Assembly (NCBI RefSeq): GCF_965363235.1
Contig: NC_134849.1
Span: 47,996,122 to 48,060,121, forward strand
Direction: 5' to 3'
DNA from: Mytilus galloprovincialis
Lineage: Eukaryota; Mollusca; Bivalvia; Mytilida; Mytilidae
DNA: 64,000 nucleotides
The notes under the pieces: generated by a model
What the model saw: only the letters and a program-made list of their open reading frames with translations
The model's database searches: none
Told to the model about the DNA's origin: nothing
Shown here: positions 9,876 to 23,400 of the stretch, piece after piece
How positions within the stretch are numbered: position 1 is the first letter of the stretch
Layout of the letters: every line of letters starts with the position of its first letter
Made by a program: the position numbers and the translations under genes

Positions 9876-12800
9876 GCGCCTGTTATACATGGTTTACCGA
9901 CATCTGTAAACGTCGGAGAGTTGGAATACAAAGGAAGATTGATATATGAGTTAACAGTCTCAGATATCAATGGCGATTCATTCGTGTGCCGAAAGCAGTC
10001 GGTGTCGCCATCACCAAATAATACAAATGTTGACTTCAGAGTCTTGATAGACTCTGCAAATGGAAGTAAGTAAAATATGTTTCCTCCCTTCTAGTAAAAT
10101 ATCAGTTCAGTTGATAGAAAAGTATGCTGCTTTGGTACATTCATTTTTTTTTTTTGGTAAACTAATTCTATATCTTCATTGGAATATTCAATTTTTTTTT
10201 ATTTCATTTTTACTTATATTTTTATTTTGAAGATTTCTTGGGAAAGGAGGAAGACTGAAATTACAGTATGCATTATTGCATTAAAACTTATGCAATATTT
10301 GTGTAAATGTCATTACAAGGTTTACAAAAATTTAACTTGAATCGTTAGATTATGTATATTTTTAATCAATGGGACATAACTCGAACTCGCTTTACTGATT
10401 TTGTATGGAAAAACATCAGTCAGTCTTTAACAAGTAACAAATCGAACACTGATCGAAGTTTATATAAAAGATAACAATATCTGGTGTTAGAAAGGGTACA
10501 ATACATATTTGCACGTATTTGGTGGTTTTTTTTGTTTTTTTTTCAAATTCAATGCTTTGGAAGTAAAACAAAAAGACAGTATGCGCAGGCGCAGGATAAC
10601 AACCAATCTTCGTACATGGTGTGCTTGTGTTGAAACAAGAGAAAAGCCTCACTTTTAGTGTAAAGCTCGTGCACATAAAATATCTTTAATGCCCGAAATA
10701 CAGTTAGTTGCTTAGAATAAATGGGCTTACATATATGACTTAATTTTACGTATGTTTGCTTTCAGGGTACGGAGTTTACCTGATAAATCAAAACGAAGGG
10801 ACCTCCACTAATCCTAATGTGATGTTTAATTTCGACATTGAACAGACATTTGATGTCTTTGTCGCTTGTACTGACGCCAGAAATACTGTAACGAACCCAA
10901 TTCCATACTTAAGAGTTGACATCATTGATAATGACAAAGTAGAGTTTACCAATTTACCGGGTAAGGCAAGTTTTCAGTTTCTGCAACGTCAATACTACCG
11001 TGCTCAACACTTCACTAATTTGGTGTCGCTTTATTTTGTGACATCAAAGGGAAAATAAAGAGATTCAGGAATGCGTCAAGAATGCCGAATAAAAACAGAA
11101 TAAACCAAAAATCAGACTCAATAGATAAAAGTGTGTATACCATTTATCGAGCTATCAATCGGTCTGAGTCTGATTTAGGTTATTACAAACAAACGCCATC
11201 AACGCCTTTCTCTTATAAGCTTCTTACACTTTATGTTGACCATTGCAGATCATAGTTGATTTCATTCTACAGTGAATAGCTAACAACCATATTGACCAAT
11301 ATCGAGTTGTGTGTTTTGAGTTTCAACAATAAAAAGAAAAGAAATAGATATATTGCATATATGCTTTAAAGAAAGATGTATCTATACAAGTTCAGTTAAA
11401 TATTTCCTTAAACTCTTCTATTTTTGTATATTCTTATCTTTACTTTCATTAGTATTAAATTTAAACAAATTGTTTTACTAATGTTTTATTTTTCAGATAC
11501 GGTATCAAAAGATGCCACTGCCACATTACAAAATGATATAGTATATACAGTGCAAGCGCAAAATGAACTGACGACCAACGACAATGGATTGTCGTTCAGC
11601 ATTTCGACAGTGCCGGCATCTTCAAGTTTTGAAATTGATGGTAAGTTGTGTCTTGGTTTACTTCTTCGTGCAAATTAACACTAGTTATTTTTCACATGAA
11701 ATTTTCGTATAAAGAATTTAATCAAAATCTTTGTAAGTTTTGGTGGATAACATATCAATTGAAACCTATCTTTTTTCAATATTTTTTAGGAAATGGAAAT
11801 ATTCTTGCAGCACGGAATTTAGTTCTAGAGAACACTACACCTATCACTATTTATGTAACGGTTACAGACGGTGTTATATGGGTTAAAGAAACATTAAGAG
11901 TTGACCTAACAAGTAAGTAACGAGGTGAATAATAGAATATCATAAACAATAAACAAACAAAGAAGGGAATTTAGCTTAAACATTTGTTTTATTTTATGTA
12001 AAAGCATTATTTGCTGTAATGATTATATAGAGATATGTAATTTTTATGCCCCATTTATGGGCATTATGTTTTCTGGTCTGTGCGTCAGTCTGTTCGTTCG
12101 TCCGTCCCTCTTCAGGTTAAAGTTTTTGTTCCAGGTTAGAGTTTTTGGTCGAGATAGTTTTTGATGAAGTTGAAGTCCAATCAACTTGAAACTTAATACA
12201 CATGTTCCCTATGATATTATCTTTCTAATTTTAATGCCAAATTAGAGATTTTCACCCATTTTCACGGTCCACATTCTTGTTTTCTTTCATGTTTGACTAT
12301 ACAACGAATGGTAACTAAGCGAAAGCTTTATGTTCAGTCAAAGTGAATTTTTAATAATATAGATATGTGTATTGTTTCAACTGGTATGCATATTTTTCAG
12401 ATATGAATAACATCCCAGAAATAACCAACTTGAAAAATTCTCCTTCAGTTCATATGTCAGAACTGTTAGCTAGCAATTCACTAATTTATTCCTTGACCGG
12501 AAGTGACGGCGATGCCTCTGATACATTAACCTACTCTATGAATATTGACCCCGTTACTGACACTGCTCTGTTTGAGCTTGATACTGGAGTCAGCCGTAAG
12601 TAAACTTAATTATTATAAATTAATCTTAAAGCTATGTCAAAATTATCAATGTAAACGGATAAAATGTGCTGAACAATGAATTTTACACTTTCAAAGTTTT
12701 GTGTGATCGAACAAAACATTTGAATGAATCTTATGGAGCTATATTTACGAAAGTGATATAAAAATGACAAAAATTCAACAAAAGCCAGCTTTGTCAGAGG

Positions 12801-14346
12801 ATGTTAAAACCACAGTTCGTTGTTTTTCCTTTATGTATAAACGAGGAATTTAAAAACTATATGTTATAGATCATGTAATGGCGTGAGCATTTTATACTAA
12901 TATATATTTTGCTGTCTAGTTGACATTTTGGCCAAGTATATGATCTTCATGTATGCAACCTTTTATTACAGACAAACAATGTATCAAAAACTAAGGAATG
13001 AACATTTTATGCAAACGGCAATACAAAAAAAGTATCTCTGAATTCATGTTTATCCTGTCACACATAAAAATAATCGTTATATTTCTGTAAATGAATTTAG
13101 AATTTCAAAATTTACTGGAAGTAAAATAAAAGACTTCTTTCAAGTTCAGTCAATGTTTGACAACTTCAAAATATATTGTATTCCAAATGTTTTCATACTT
13201 ATGTTACAATGAAAATTTTGAATTCGCTTTTAAGACTCAAGTAATCACAGAATGATAGTATATATATATAATACCGTACATAAACATATTTCAGATATTG
13301 AGTGTATATTCTGGAATCTTTTTGCAGGTTAATATATGTAAGAAATTTTTAACCATCTGAAACTATTTAAATCATTTCAGCCTTGCAACTGAGATTAGCA
13401 CCTGGAAAAATGTTTGATTACGAAAAAACACAATATTACAACATTACTTTTACTGTGACGGATTCCAAAGCCACTGGAGGACCATTCATTTTGAATGTTC
13501 ATGTTCTTAATGAAAATGAACCATGCTTCTTTGATAAATCTACTTATTCTCTTTCAACGAACGAAGGTGCTGTAAGTATATATCTGATGTTATTTCATAT
13601 CGGTTAAGAATTAGCTTCTCTTATTGGATAAAATGGGGCCACATTTTTTATTCTTCAGTAAAAAGTTCCATCGGTCTTTAACAGAACAAAACTGACCAGA
13701 AAACCGGTCGTTAACAGACTTTAACATGTTAATGGCCTGTTGGGCATGGTTTCTCTGTTAATGACCGATGGGGCGTGGTTTTATTGTTAATGACCGGTAG
13801 GGCGTGGTTTTTCTATTAATGACCGGAGGAGCGTGGTTGATGAATTGTTTACACGTTTTGGGAAATTATAAAATTATATCTAACTTATCTAGTATTCATA
13901 TACTGAAAAATTGCACGTAAAGACTCAGTCATTTTCACTGTCTTAGTCAATACCACTGTCTTGTGGGCAGTCCATATATCACGATAATGACCAGTTTTTC
14001 AATACCATTATGTAATTATAACTGACGTTTCAAACATATCATAATTCAGTAATAATATAGGGTTGTTGCATAAATATTGGGGAATATTGTTCCGAGTAGA
14101 ATTTTATATTGCACGAGCTTGCGAGTGCAATATATGTTCTACAAGGAACAATATTCCCCAATATTCATGCAATAACCCTTTTATTGTATAGCAATATAAT
14201 ATTTGAAAGTAAAAATTGGTTTAAACTAATATTTTGTCGTTGATGATGTCATGAATTTTGATAATTTATTGCACTAGTGCAATATTAGAATTTATTGGAC
14301 GCTAACTTTCTGGTTACTTTCTGTGGGAAATATTATATTGCTATGC

Positions 14347-14403
<57 letters not shown>

Positions 14404-17400
14404 CCATTACTTAATTCAGCGTACAGTGATGCAGTTTATTTACATCGTAGTGTCATTGGATTAAAGAAACTATTGTTTCGTTTTAGGCTAGTTCAATAAG
14501 CTTGAACCCAGGCTTCATTATAAGAGATGGTGATGGAGTGAATCAAGCATATTCATTGTCATTTTTAAACGGAAACGGCAGTGAACGTTTTACAATGGAT
14601 GCCAGTTCTGGACTCATTAGTTATGCGACAGATTACGACATTGACAACAACGCAATGCCTTCCACAGTTTATTTGAGTGTTAAATGTCAGGATGCAACCG
14701 GCGAAACTGGAAACGCCTCAGTCATTATCTATATACATGTAATATTATTAAAGTGTATTTTACCCCTTTTCTTTCCAAAGATTTCTGGTGGATTGATAAA
14801 ATTAATGACAACTTTTTACGCCAGGTAGAACGGGAAAAAAATAAAGTTAAAAAAAGATGAAAAAAGTATATGATCCAAATATATTATTATTTTGTCATCA
14901 ACATACTGGATAGTACAGAGATGAGCATATTGATAAAAAAAAAACATGTTGAAAAAAAAAACGAATTATTTTAACAGGGGATAATGGATTTTATCATATG
15001 TACGTTTTTCATAAATTAATTATGTAATATTACTGAATATAAACGACATATTTTTTTAAAGCCGGTTAAATAAAACTTGTTTAAAATCAAGGCTGCTAGC
15101 CCATATTAACACGGCCTAACGTCTCGTTAGTTGCTGATATGGGAGTATCAGCTATTAAAGAGAAGTGTAAGGATTCCCACTAGAGTCTCTGAATGATATG
15201 AGAGTCTCGAAATAATTACCAAGTCGATATGGATAAGTTCAAAATGACCAAATGATACAGAAGTTAACAACTATAGATGACCGTTCGGCAACAATAAAAA
15301 AGCCCATACAACACAGTCGACTATAAAAGACACCGAAATCACAAATGTTAGTTAATTCAAACAAAAAATCTAACGGCCTAATGAATGTACAAAAATATGA
15401 ACGAAAAACAAATACCGGTATGTAACACTGCATCAAACGACAACTACTGAATTACACTCTCCTGAATTGGAACAGGTACATACAAACATAATGTGGCGGG
15501 TTTAAACATTATAGCGGAATCTCAACTGTCCCCTAATCTGGGACAGTGGTGTAACAGTACAACATATGAACAAACTATAAAAATCAATTGAAAACGGCGT
15601 ATCTTATCAGATGGATACAAATAGAAATGCATCTAACAAAATCTGTTCAAGTAATGAAAAAAAGCATGCACCTAGGACTAAATTATCAATCAGGACACAT
15701 CCAACATCCAATGGATTGAGATTATAGACGTCATCAACCTTCAGAAAAAAAAAACAATAACCATGTACAATGGCAAGATACAGGTATCAACAGATTGTAG
15801 ATCTATGAAAGTGCGGCGTTTGCATAAGACGACTGATATCTTTAATACTTTAAATATGAGGAATCCGACATTCGTTTCAGAGGTTTAGTTTAAGCTGGGT
15901 AGTGGTCAAACTAAACTGTAATATTTATCAGTTCCCTAGCAATTTATGGTATTGCCCTATCTATACTTTTTGTGTCTTGCGAACTGTCATAATTATTCCT
16001 AACGTTCGTAGGTAATATTGAATAGTGACAGTCATATTTTCATATCCTTTAAAAAAAAAAAAGATTTAAAATAGTCAAATTACAATGCTGGGACTAGTCA
16101 ACTAGATTCAACTTGGTCAAAGATCAACCAGATATAAAATAAATTCTTCTAAAGTGTCAAACCATGAATTTGATAAAATAACAGCTCAGAAAATTACCAT
16201 TACTGCATAGTGATGTATTTTACATTACATTCTTTTTCAGGATATCAACGATAATTCCCCTGAATTTGGCAGTGGTGATTATTCGTTTTTCGCTGACCAG
16301 TTTACTGGGGTCGGATCTCTTATTGGAACTACAACTGCAACAGATATTGATAGTGGCACAAATGCCCAATTTACCTGTAGTTACGGCAGTACCCAGAATG
16401 CAATTGCCAACACATATTTCACTGTCGGATCAGATTGCAGTGTATTCTTCACTTCAAGAACTAGTTTAGCGTATGATACAGTGGTAAGATAATTTTAGTC
16501 TCTACATGACATTGTGGAAGATGTTGTGTATTGACAAAGCTGTCAGTTGTTCACTCTATGTTTTCTGTGTCATCGTTAAAGTCGTCAAACTGAGAATTGT
16601 AAAACTCACATTAGGAGAACAGATTTTCAATCTAATATTCACATAGTTGGTATTTTTTAGACCCTCCAGATTGTGGTTGATTCAAAATTGTTTAACAGTC
16701 TAGTACTAATTTTAAAAAGGATACCTTATTTTTCAGATAAGATTTACCCTTTTGGCTATAGACAAAGGAACCCCTGCCAAAACTGGCACCACTTTTGTTA
16801 ACGCAATATACCGTGAAGCATCAACGACAACAATATCAACCTCAACAACAACTACATCAACTACCTCAACAACAACGACAACAGTTGCACCTAGTACTGG
16901 ATTAGAAGATGGAAGTATAGCAGCTATTGTTATTGGTTCTCTTGTCGGTGCTGTCTTATTAGGACTCCTTCTTTATATGCTATTTCGTTGGTGTTATACT
17001 GGTTTCTGTTGTGGACCTGATCCGTGCGATTTCGCACGTTGCTGTCAAAGAGGCGATTATTCGTGAGTATATTTAAAATAAAAAAAATAATCTTTTTTGG
17101 ATAAGAAATTAAATTATGGAAAGAAATCTACTAATGAATTGGTACTATCCCAAGGTTACTCAAATCTCATAATAAGATTAACATTGAAGGTCGCCTCAAT
17201 CAACTTAAAAATTTAAACAGGAGCGTATAAGTTGTGTTGCATCATGTGATTCATAAGAATTTCTAAAGGCTTTGTTCAAGATCTTTACAAAACCAAAAGA
17301 AATCAGTGAAGTTTTATGTTCTATATATTTCAACGATTAGATTTAAACATTTCTAGAAGAAAACAATTTATACAGTAACAGATGTGATTTGTAGAACTTG

Positions 17401-20400
17401 TGAAGAGTTAACTGATTTGTCAATGAATATAAATGTTTTGTTTGTTATATCTTGTTTTGGATACTAAGTACTAGCTATCTCCTTATTTTTGTTAAATCAA
17501 CTCGGAGAAGGGAACATTGTGTTGCAAAACATATCAGCTGATATATGTTACTGTCGTTGTCTTCTGTAAATTAAGATTTAAAAGTCTACAATGGGGAAAC
17601 TTATGTCATCGTGTTTGGCATAAGCCGTGATCGTCATTTTTTCATATGTGTAGATTTCTTTTAAAATTTTAATGTGAGTTATATCCTCATTTCTCTGTAG
17701 TATTCGTAATCGTAGGTTTCCTAAAATATATGAGTTGTAATAAAGACTGAAACGAGGTTTAATGAATGATAAAAAAAAGCATCAATATATTTGATTTATT
17801 AATTTTCCTACCTTTCTTTCTAGAATTGTAAAAATATTTGTATAAATTTAGTGCGTTCAAAAGAAACAAACGAAAACATTTAAACAAAATCATTGAATAT
17901 CACGCGGAAGAACATATAGCAATCTATTTTTGGTAGTAAATCAAATTAAATAATATAGTTGTTCTTGATGTTTGTGCTGCACTATTTGACATTGACTGTT
18001 TTCCTCCTCTGTCATATGTCTGACGTCAGTGCAATTCAGAGCTTTATAAGTGTTACACACAAACAAACACACATGTTCACCCTATTTGAGAAGTAGTTTA
18101 TATATTTGGGCCTTCTATTAATATTTAACAATAGCGGATCGAACTATATAACTTGATATTATCATAAAGTCGTATGTAAGAACGAATTCAATGAGGAAAA
18201 ATAAGTTAGAATTTTACAGTTTTGTAGGGTATCATTTCCCCTAGGCGCAATCAATTTAATGATAGTATGCATGTTGCTAAATTCAAGGAATTGATAACTT
18301 GATGTTTAGCGCCAAAATATACGTTAACTCATTTCAGTTCTTATTTGGATATATGTTTGGGTCAATAAATTCAAGGAATTGATATCTTGATGTTTATTGC
18401 CAAAATATACTTTAACTCATTTCAGTTCTTATTTGGATATGTTTGGGTCAATAAAATATCTTATACAACGCGGATGTTAACACCTTACCAATTAGTTTGT
18501 GCAAATCTTGTATTAAATATCTAAAGTTATCTCTTCCTGCGAATGAAGGTAACACGTGAAACTTATTTTTCTGTAAACATCTATGAACAAATTTGCTCGA
18601 AAAAAACATTGATTAAACAAGAAGAGGTGCAGTTTAGATCGCGAAAGTTGTTCTAAAATTAGCATAACTACTCTCAAATGCATAAATCTTTACAAGGGAT
18701 GTATGACTCGAGATTTATGAATGCAAAAAATATGTCCAGTTGAGGTTTTAAATCGCTATCCAGTTTTTACACTATCCCCCATCCATATCATTTTATATTC
18801 TGTGTAATCAATTTGAGGATTCACAACTTCACATTTTTTTTGTGATAACTAATATTGATAGTATTATCTCTCTTTGTATCTATCCAAATTTACGAGTATT
18901 ATAAGCTGGCGGGAATCATTTGAATCATCTTGAATATCTTATCTACCACTAAATTTATTGTGAAATGGAAGTAATCATAAATACCTATTTTCGTTTTAAA
19001 TAATTCGTCATATCTGCTGGTGTGTCGTTTTATATCTTAACAAATGTCTGTATATTGTGGGCAGAAAAATATTTTTCATAATCATTTAAGAGACAAGCTT
19101 GAAACGAGGTACCGCGACAACGTACATTGTAACATATCAATATTTAATTTCAGGAATTACCAAAGACGTCAAATTACTCCCATCAGGTACGTAACATATA
19201 ATTTAACCATAACTCGTCATAGTCAGTCGTTAACTGGGTTAAGAGATCTTTATCATGTGTCATCATTGCTCTATACTAACATCTTTTACTTGAAACTCAT
19301 ACATCCCCTCACTCTGTTATTGTGCTGTGGTACTTTTTTGTGTTCTTATCTTTTGTGGTTTTTTTTTGTTGCTTTGTCTATATTTTCTTTCTTTCTTTAA
19401 ATATTTTAAAAAGGAGATGTGGTATGATTGCCAATGAGATAACTATCCACAAAAGACCAAAATGACACAGACATTAACAACTACAGGTCACCGTACGGCC
19501 TTCAACAATGAGCAAAGCCCATACCGCATAGTCAGCTATAATAGGCCCCGATAAGACAATGAAAAACAATTCAAACGAGAAAACTAACAGCCTCATTTAT
19601 GTAAAAAAAAATGAACGAAAAACAAATATTTAACACATAAACAAACGACAACCACTGAATTACAGGCTCCTGACTTGGGACAGGCACATACATAAATAAT
19701 GTGGCGGGGTTAAACATGTTAGCGGGATCCCAACCATCCCCCTAACCTGGGACAGTGGTATAACAGTACAACATAAGAACGAACTATAAAAATCAGTTGA
19801 AAAAGGCTCAACTCATCAGATGGACAAAAATACAAGTAGACGTGTTTTATAGTGATTAAGATTATAGCACATTGTTGACTGCTGTTCTCCTATTTTTAAC
19901 ATTTTGACGAGTAGTATGTTAAGCTGGCGGGATTCATTTGAATCATCTTGAATATTTTATATTCTAGTTAATTTATTTTGAAATGGCGTAATCATAAATA
20001 CCTTTTTTCGTTTTAAATTATCCGTCATATCCGCACGTGTGCCGTTTCTGTCTGTTTTGTTCACAAATTGCTGTCAATATAATGAAATTTTATACGACTG
20101 TCATACAAGTTAGATGTTTAACAAGCTGTAGAACTAGGTTTGTTCTTCCATTTTCTACATAAGAAAATGCATGTTCCTATTTAGGAATGTTACAGTTGTT
20201 ATCTATTCGTTTGAAGTGTTTAAGCTTTCGATTTTTCTATTTTATTAGGGACCTTCAGTTTTAAATTTACCTCGGAGTTTAATATTTTTGTTATCTTACT
20301 TATATGTAATCCCAATAAACATGTTGATGAATAATGATATCCATTATTCTAATATTCTGTGTTGTTGACGATGGTATTGAATAGCATGTAACAGTGTTTT

Positions 20401-23400
20401 ACATATAGTGAAAACTTGAAGCTTTTAATACAGGAAATACATGATACCCTAGCAAGACATACAATGTCATTATGCCATTGAGTTACAAAAAGGACCAACT
20501 TAACCTTTCTTACACAAATCTTACATATTAGTACTTAATATGGTCTTATTAAATTATAACGTTCCAAGATTAAATGCCGATTTTAATTTTAAATGTAAAT
20601 TTGCTGCATTATGTAAATTTGCTGCATTATGTAAATTTGCTGCATTATGTAAATTTGCTGCATTATGTAAATTTGCTGCATTATGTAAATTTGCTGCATT
20701 ATGTAAATTTTCCGTTGACAAAGTAATACTTTATTAAAAAATTAATGTTCAAACGATGATATAAGATGAATATGTCTATTTAGGGTCCCTTTTTGTCATA
20801 TGTTTGTTGGATTTATACACTAAACTTATCATTATAATTTAAAACCAAGATTAAAATTTCATAGGCCAGAAGCGCATTTCTTTTACAAAAGAATCATCAG
20901 TGATGCTCGAATAAAATAAGATAAACATGTCAAAGGGACAAAGTTGAAAAGCACAATGGACGCAAAATTCCTATAAGGTTTTCCAAATACAGCTTAGATA
21001 ATCTATTCCTGGGATGCAAAATCCATAATGTTTCGAAAAATTTTTAAGTTTTGTTAAGAGTTAATTCATAAATTTGACCATACCAATGCTAGTTCAAGTG
21101 CTGACCACTTAACTGGAGAACCCCTCGGGTAGACACTTCAACAGAAGTGGCATCGACCCAGTGGTTGTAAATAAATAAACGCATCATATGTACCAGGATT
21201 GAATTTTATATATACGCCAGACGCGTGTTTCGTCTTCATAAGACTCATCAGTGTCGCTCGAATCCAAAAAGGGTTTAAAAGCCAAATTAAGTATAAAGTA
21301 CGAAGTTGAAAGCATTGCACACCAACATTCCAAAAAGTTTTGCCAAATACAGCTAAGGTAATCTATTCCTGAGGTAAAAAAGCCTTAGTATTTCAAAAAT
21401 TCAAAAGTTTTGTAAACAGTTAATTTATAAATATGACCATATCAATATGATAACTCAACTCATCATAGATAACAAGATATACTTTTTTGTACGCCAAAGA
21501 CTCGTTTTGTGTGACTGTTTGGATTTGAGCGTTCCAGATAAAAGTAAATACATACAGATCTTCGGACGAACACGATTAAGAAAGTGCACTTAGAATTTTA
21601 AAATGTTGACTTCATTTACTGTCCATCTCTGTTTATATATTCGTTCCTTTAACTATTTATTATTTACAGATCAAGACAGCGTATTGAAGATAGACGGCGT
21701 GACAGTTATGAACTAGGTACTATAGTTGCACTAAAACACATGTGTAAATACATATTTATCAACACAAGTTTATTTCAGATCTAAACCTGGAAACCCATAC
21801 AATAAACAAGATAACCCATACAATAAACCAGATAATCCAAATAATAAACCATACAACAGCATGAACAGGGATACAGCAGATGAATTTAACTATTTCAGAG
21901 ATGGTATGAAATACGCAACCATCATGCATCCCTTATAAAAGTATTGTTTTCCTTAGCGGGTATAGATGGCTTTATATTGAATAATCAAATACCTATGCAT
22001 GCTTATTAATGTAGTTTATATCATTTGAAGTAGTTTTAAAGCCTTTATTCTTTTACAATGTATAACTATATGTTATGGAGTACATGCGTTGGTAATAACT
22101 GACTTGAAATGATACAATTTTGTGTGGACTTTTCAATAATTTGAATCGAATTTTTATGTCTGTTCATTGACAACAAATCCTTTTAAAATGTGTTCTGTCA
22201 TAGTTATTTGCAATAATTAAATTAAAACTAAATTTAAATTAAATAAGTCAATTGAATAATTATATCTTAGTTTTGAAAAGTCCGGTTTAGTAATATAAAC
22301 ATGTCCCATACGACCTCAGATGTAGTCCAATTTTACTTTTGTTCTTGTTTAGAACACACTCGCACCTTTTAGTCAATGACAAATGAGTATTTCTTCTATT
22401 TGTCGTATTGTATACTTTTTCCGCTATACATGGATGAAAAGTTTATGTTATGGCAAGCTCTTGATTGCTGTCAATACAGAGGTTTCAAAGTACCGAAGGA
22501 ATTGTTTGTTAGACTTTTTTAAAAGGTGTCTTAAAATATAAATATAAAGCTGGTACATTCAGGGAAACCCTTAAGTTTAAAAATGTTGACCTATCTTCTT
22601 GTATGTAGTTCCGGCAATACACTATTTAACCCTTGTTCGTCTCTCAGTTCAACCCACGAAGGCTGCATATTTTTCGATGGCTTTCTACTCATTCGGTTTC
22701 AAGCCAGAACTTTATTTAGGACAAAATGTTAGTTCATGTGCTAGTACTCACGTTTGCATATTACTAGTTTGAGGATTTTGACTTCTTATATTTATTGACA
22801 CTTATGTAGGCTCATCCATCCCACGTAGGCTACATATTATTCCATGGCTTACTCGTCCTTTGGTTTCACGCCATAACTTTATATTATTCAAGGTATTTGT
22901 ACATGTACTAAAAGAATGCATAAAGGATTTCGAATTCTTCAAATATTCTGCAAATGAAAGGATGTCGAATATTGTCATGCTTTGCTGAAATTATGCTTGT
23001 GGATACATCGAATGCCTAGCTAGCATTGAGGAGTGTTTACAACCCTTGGCCGAATCCAACACTGATGGAATTTAATCAGTCACCGATGTCATCTTCAACA
23101 AGTCATCACTTGTGTGTCTTAGAAGTTATCTTTGACGATTTTATAACCACTAAATCGATGCCCTCCCCCGAAGGTATCAACAGACCAGCAGTCAATACTT
23201 CCAAGTGAATATTTCAAAACCAATACTTCCAAGTCAATACTTCCAAGTCAAAACTTCAAAGTCAATACTTCCAAGTCAATACTTCCAAGTGAATACTTCC
23301 AAGTGAATACTTCCAAGTGAATATTTCCAAGACAATACTTCCAAGTCAATACTTTCAAGTCAATACTTACAAGTTAATACTTCCAAGTCAATACTTCCAA

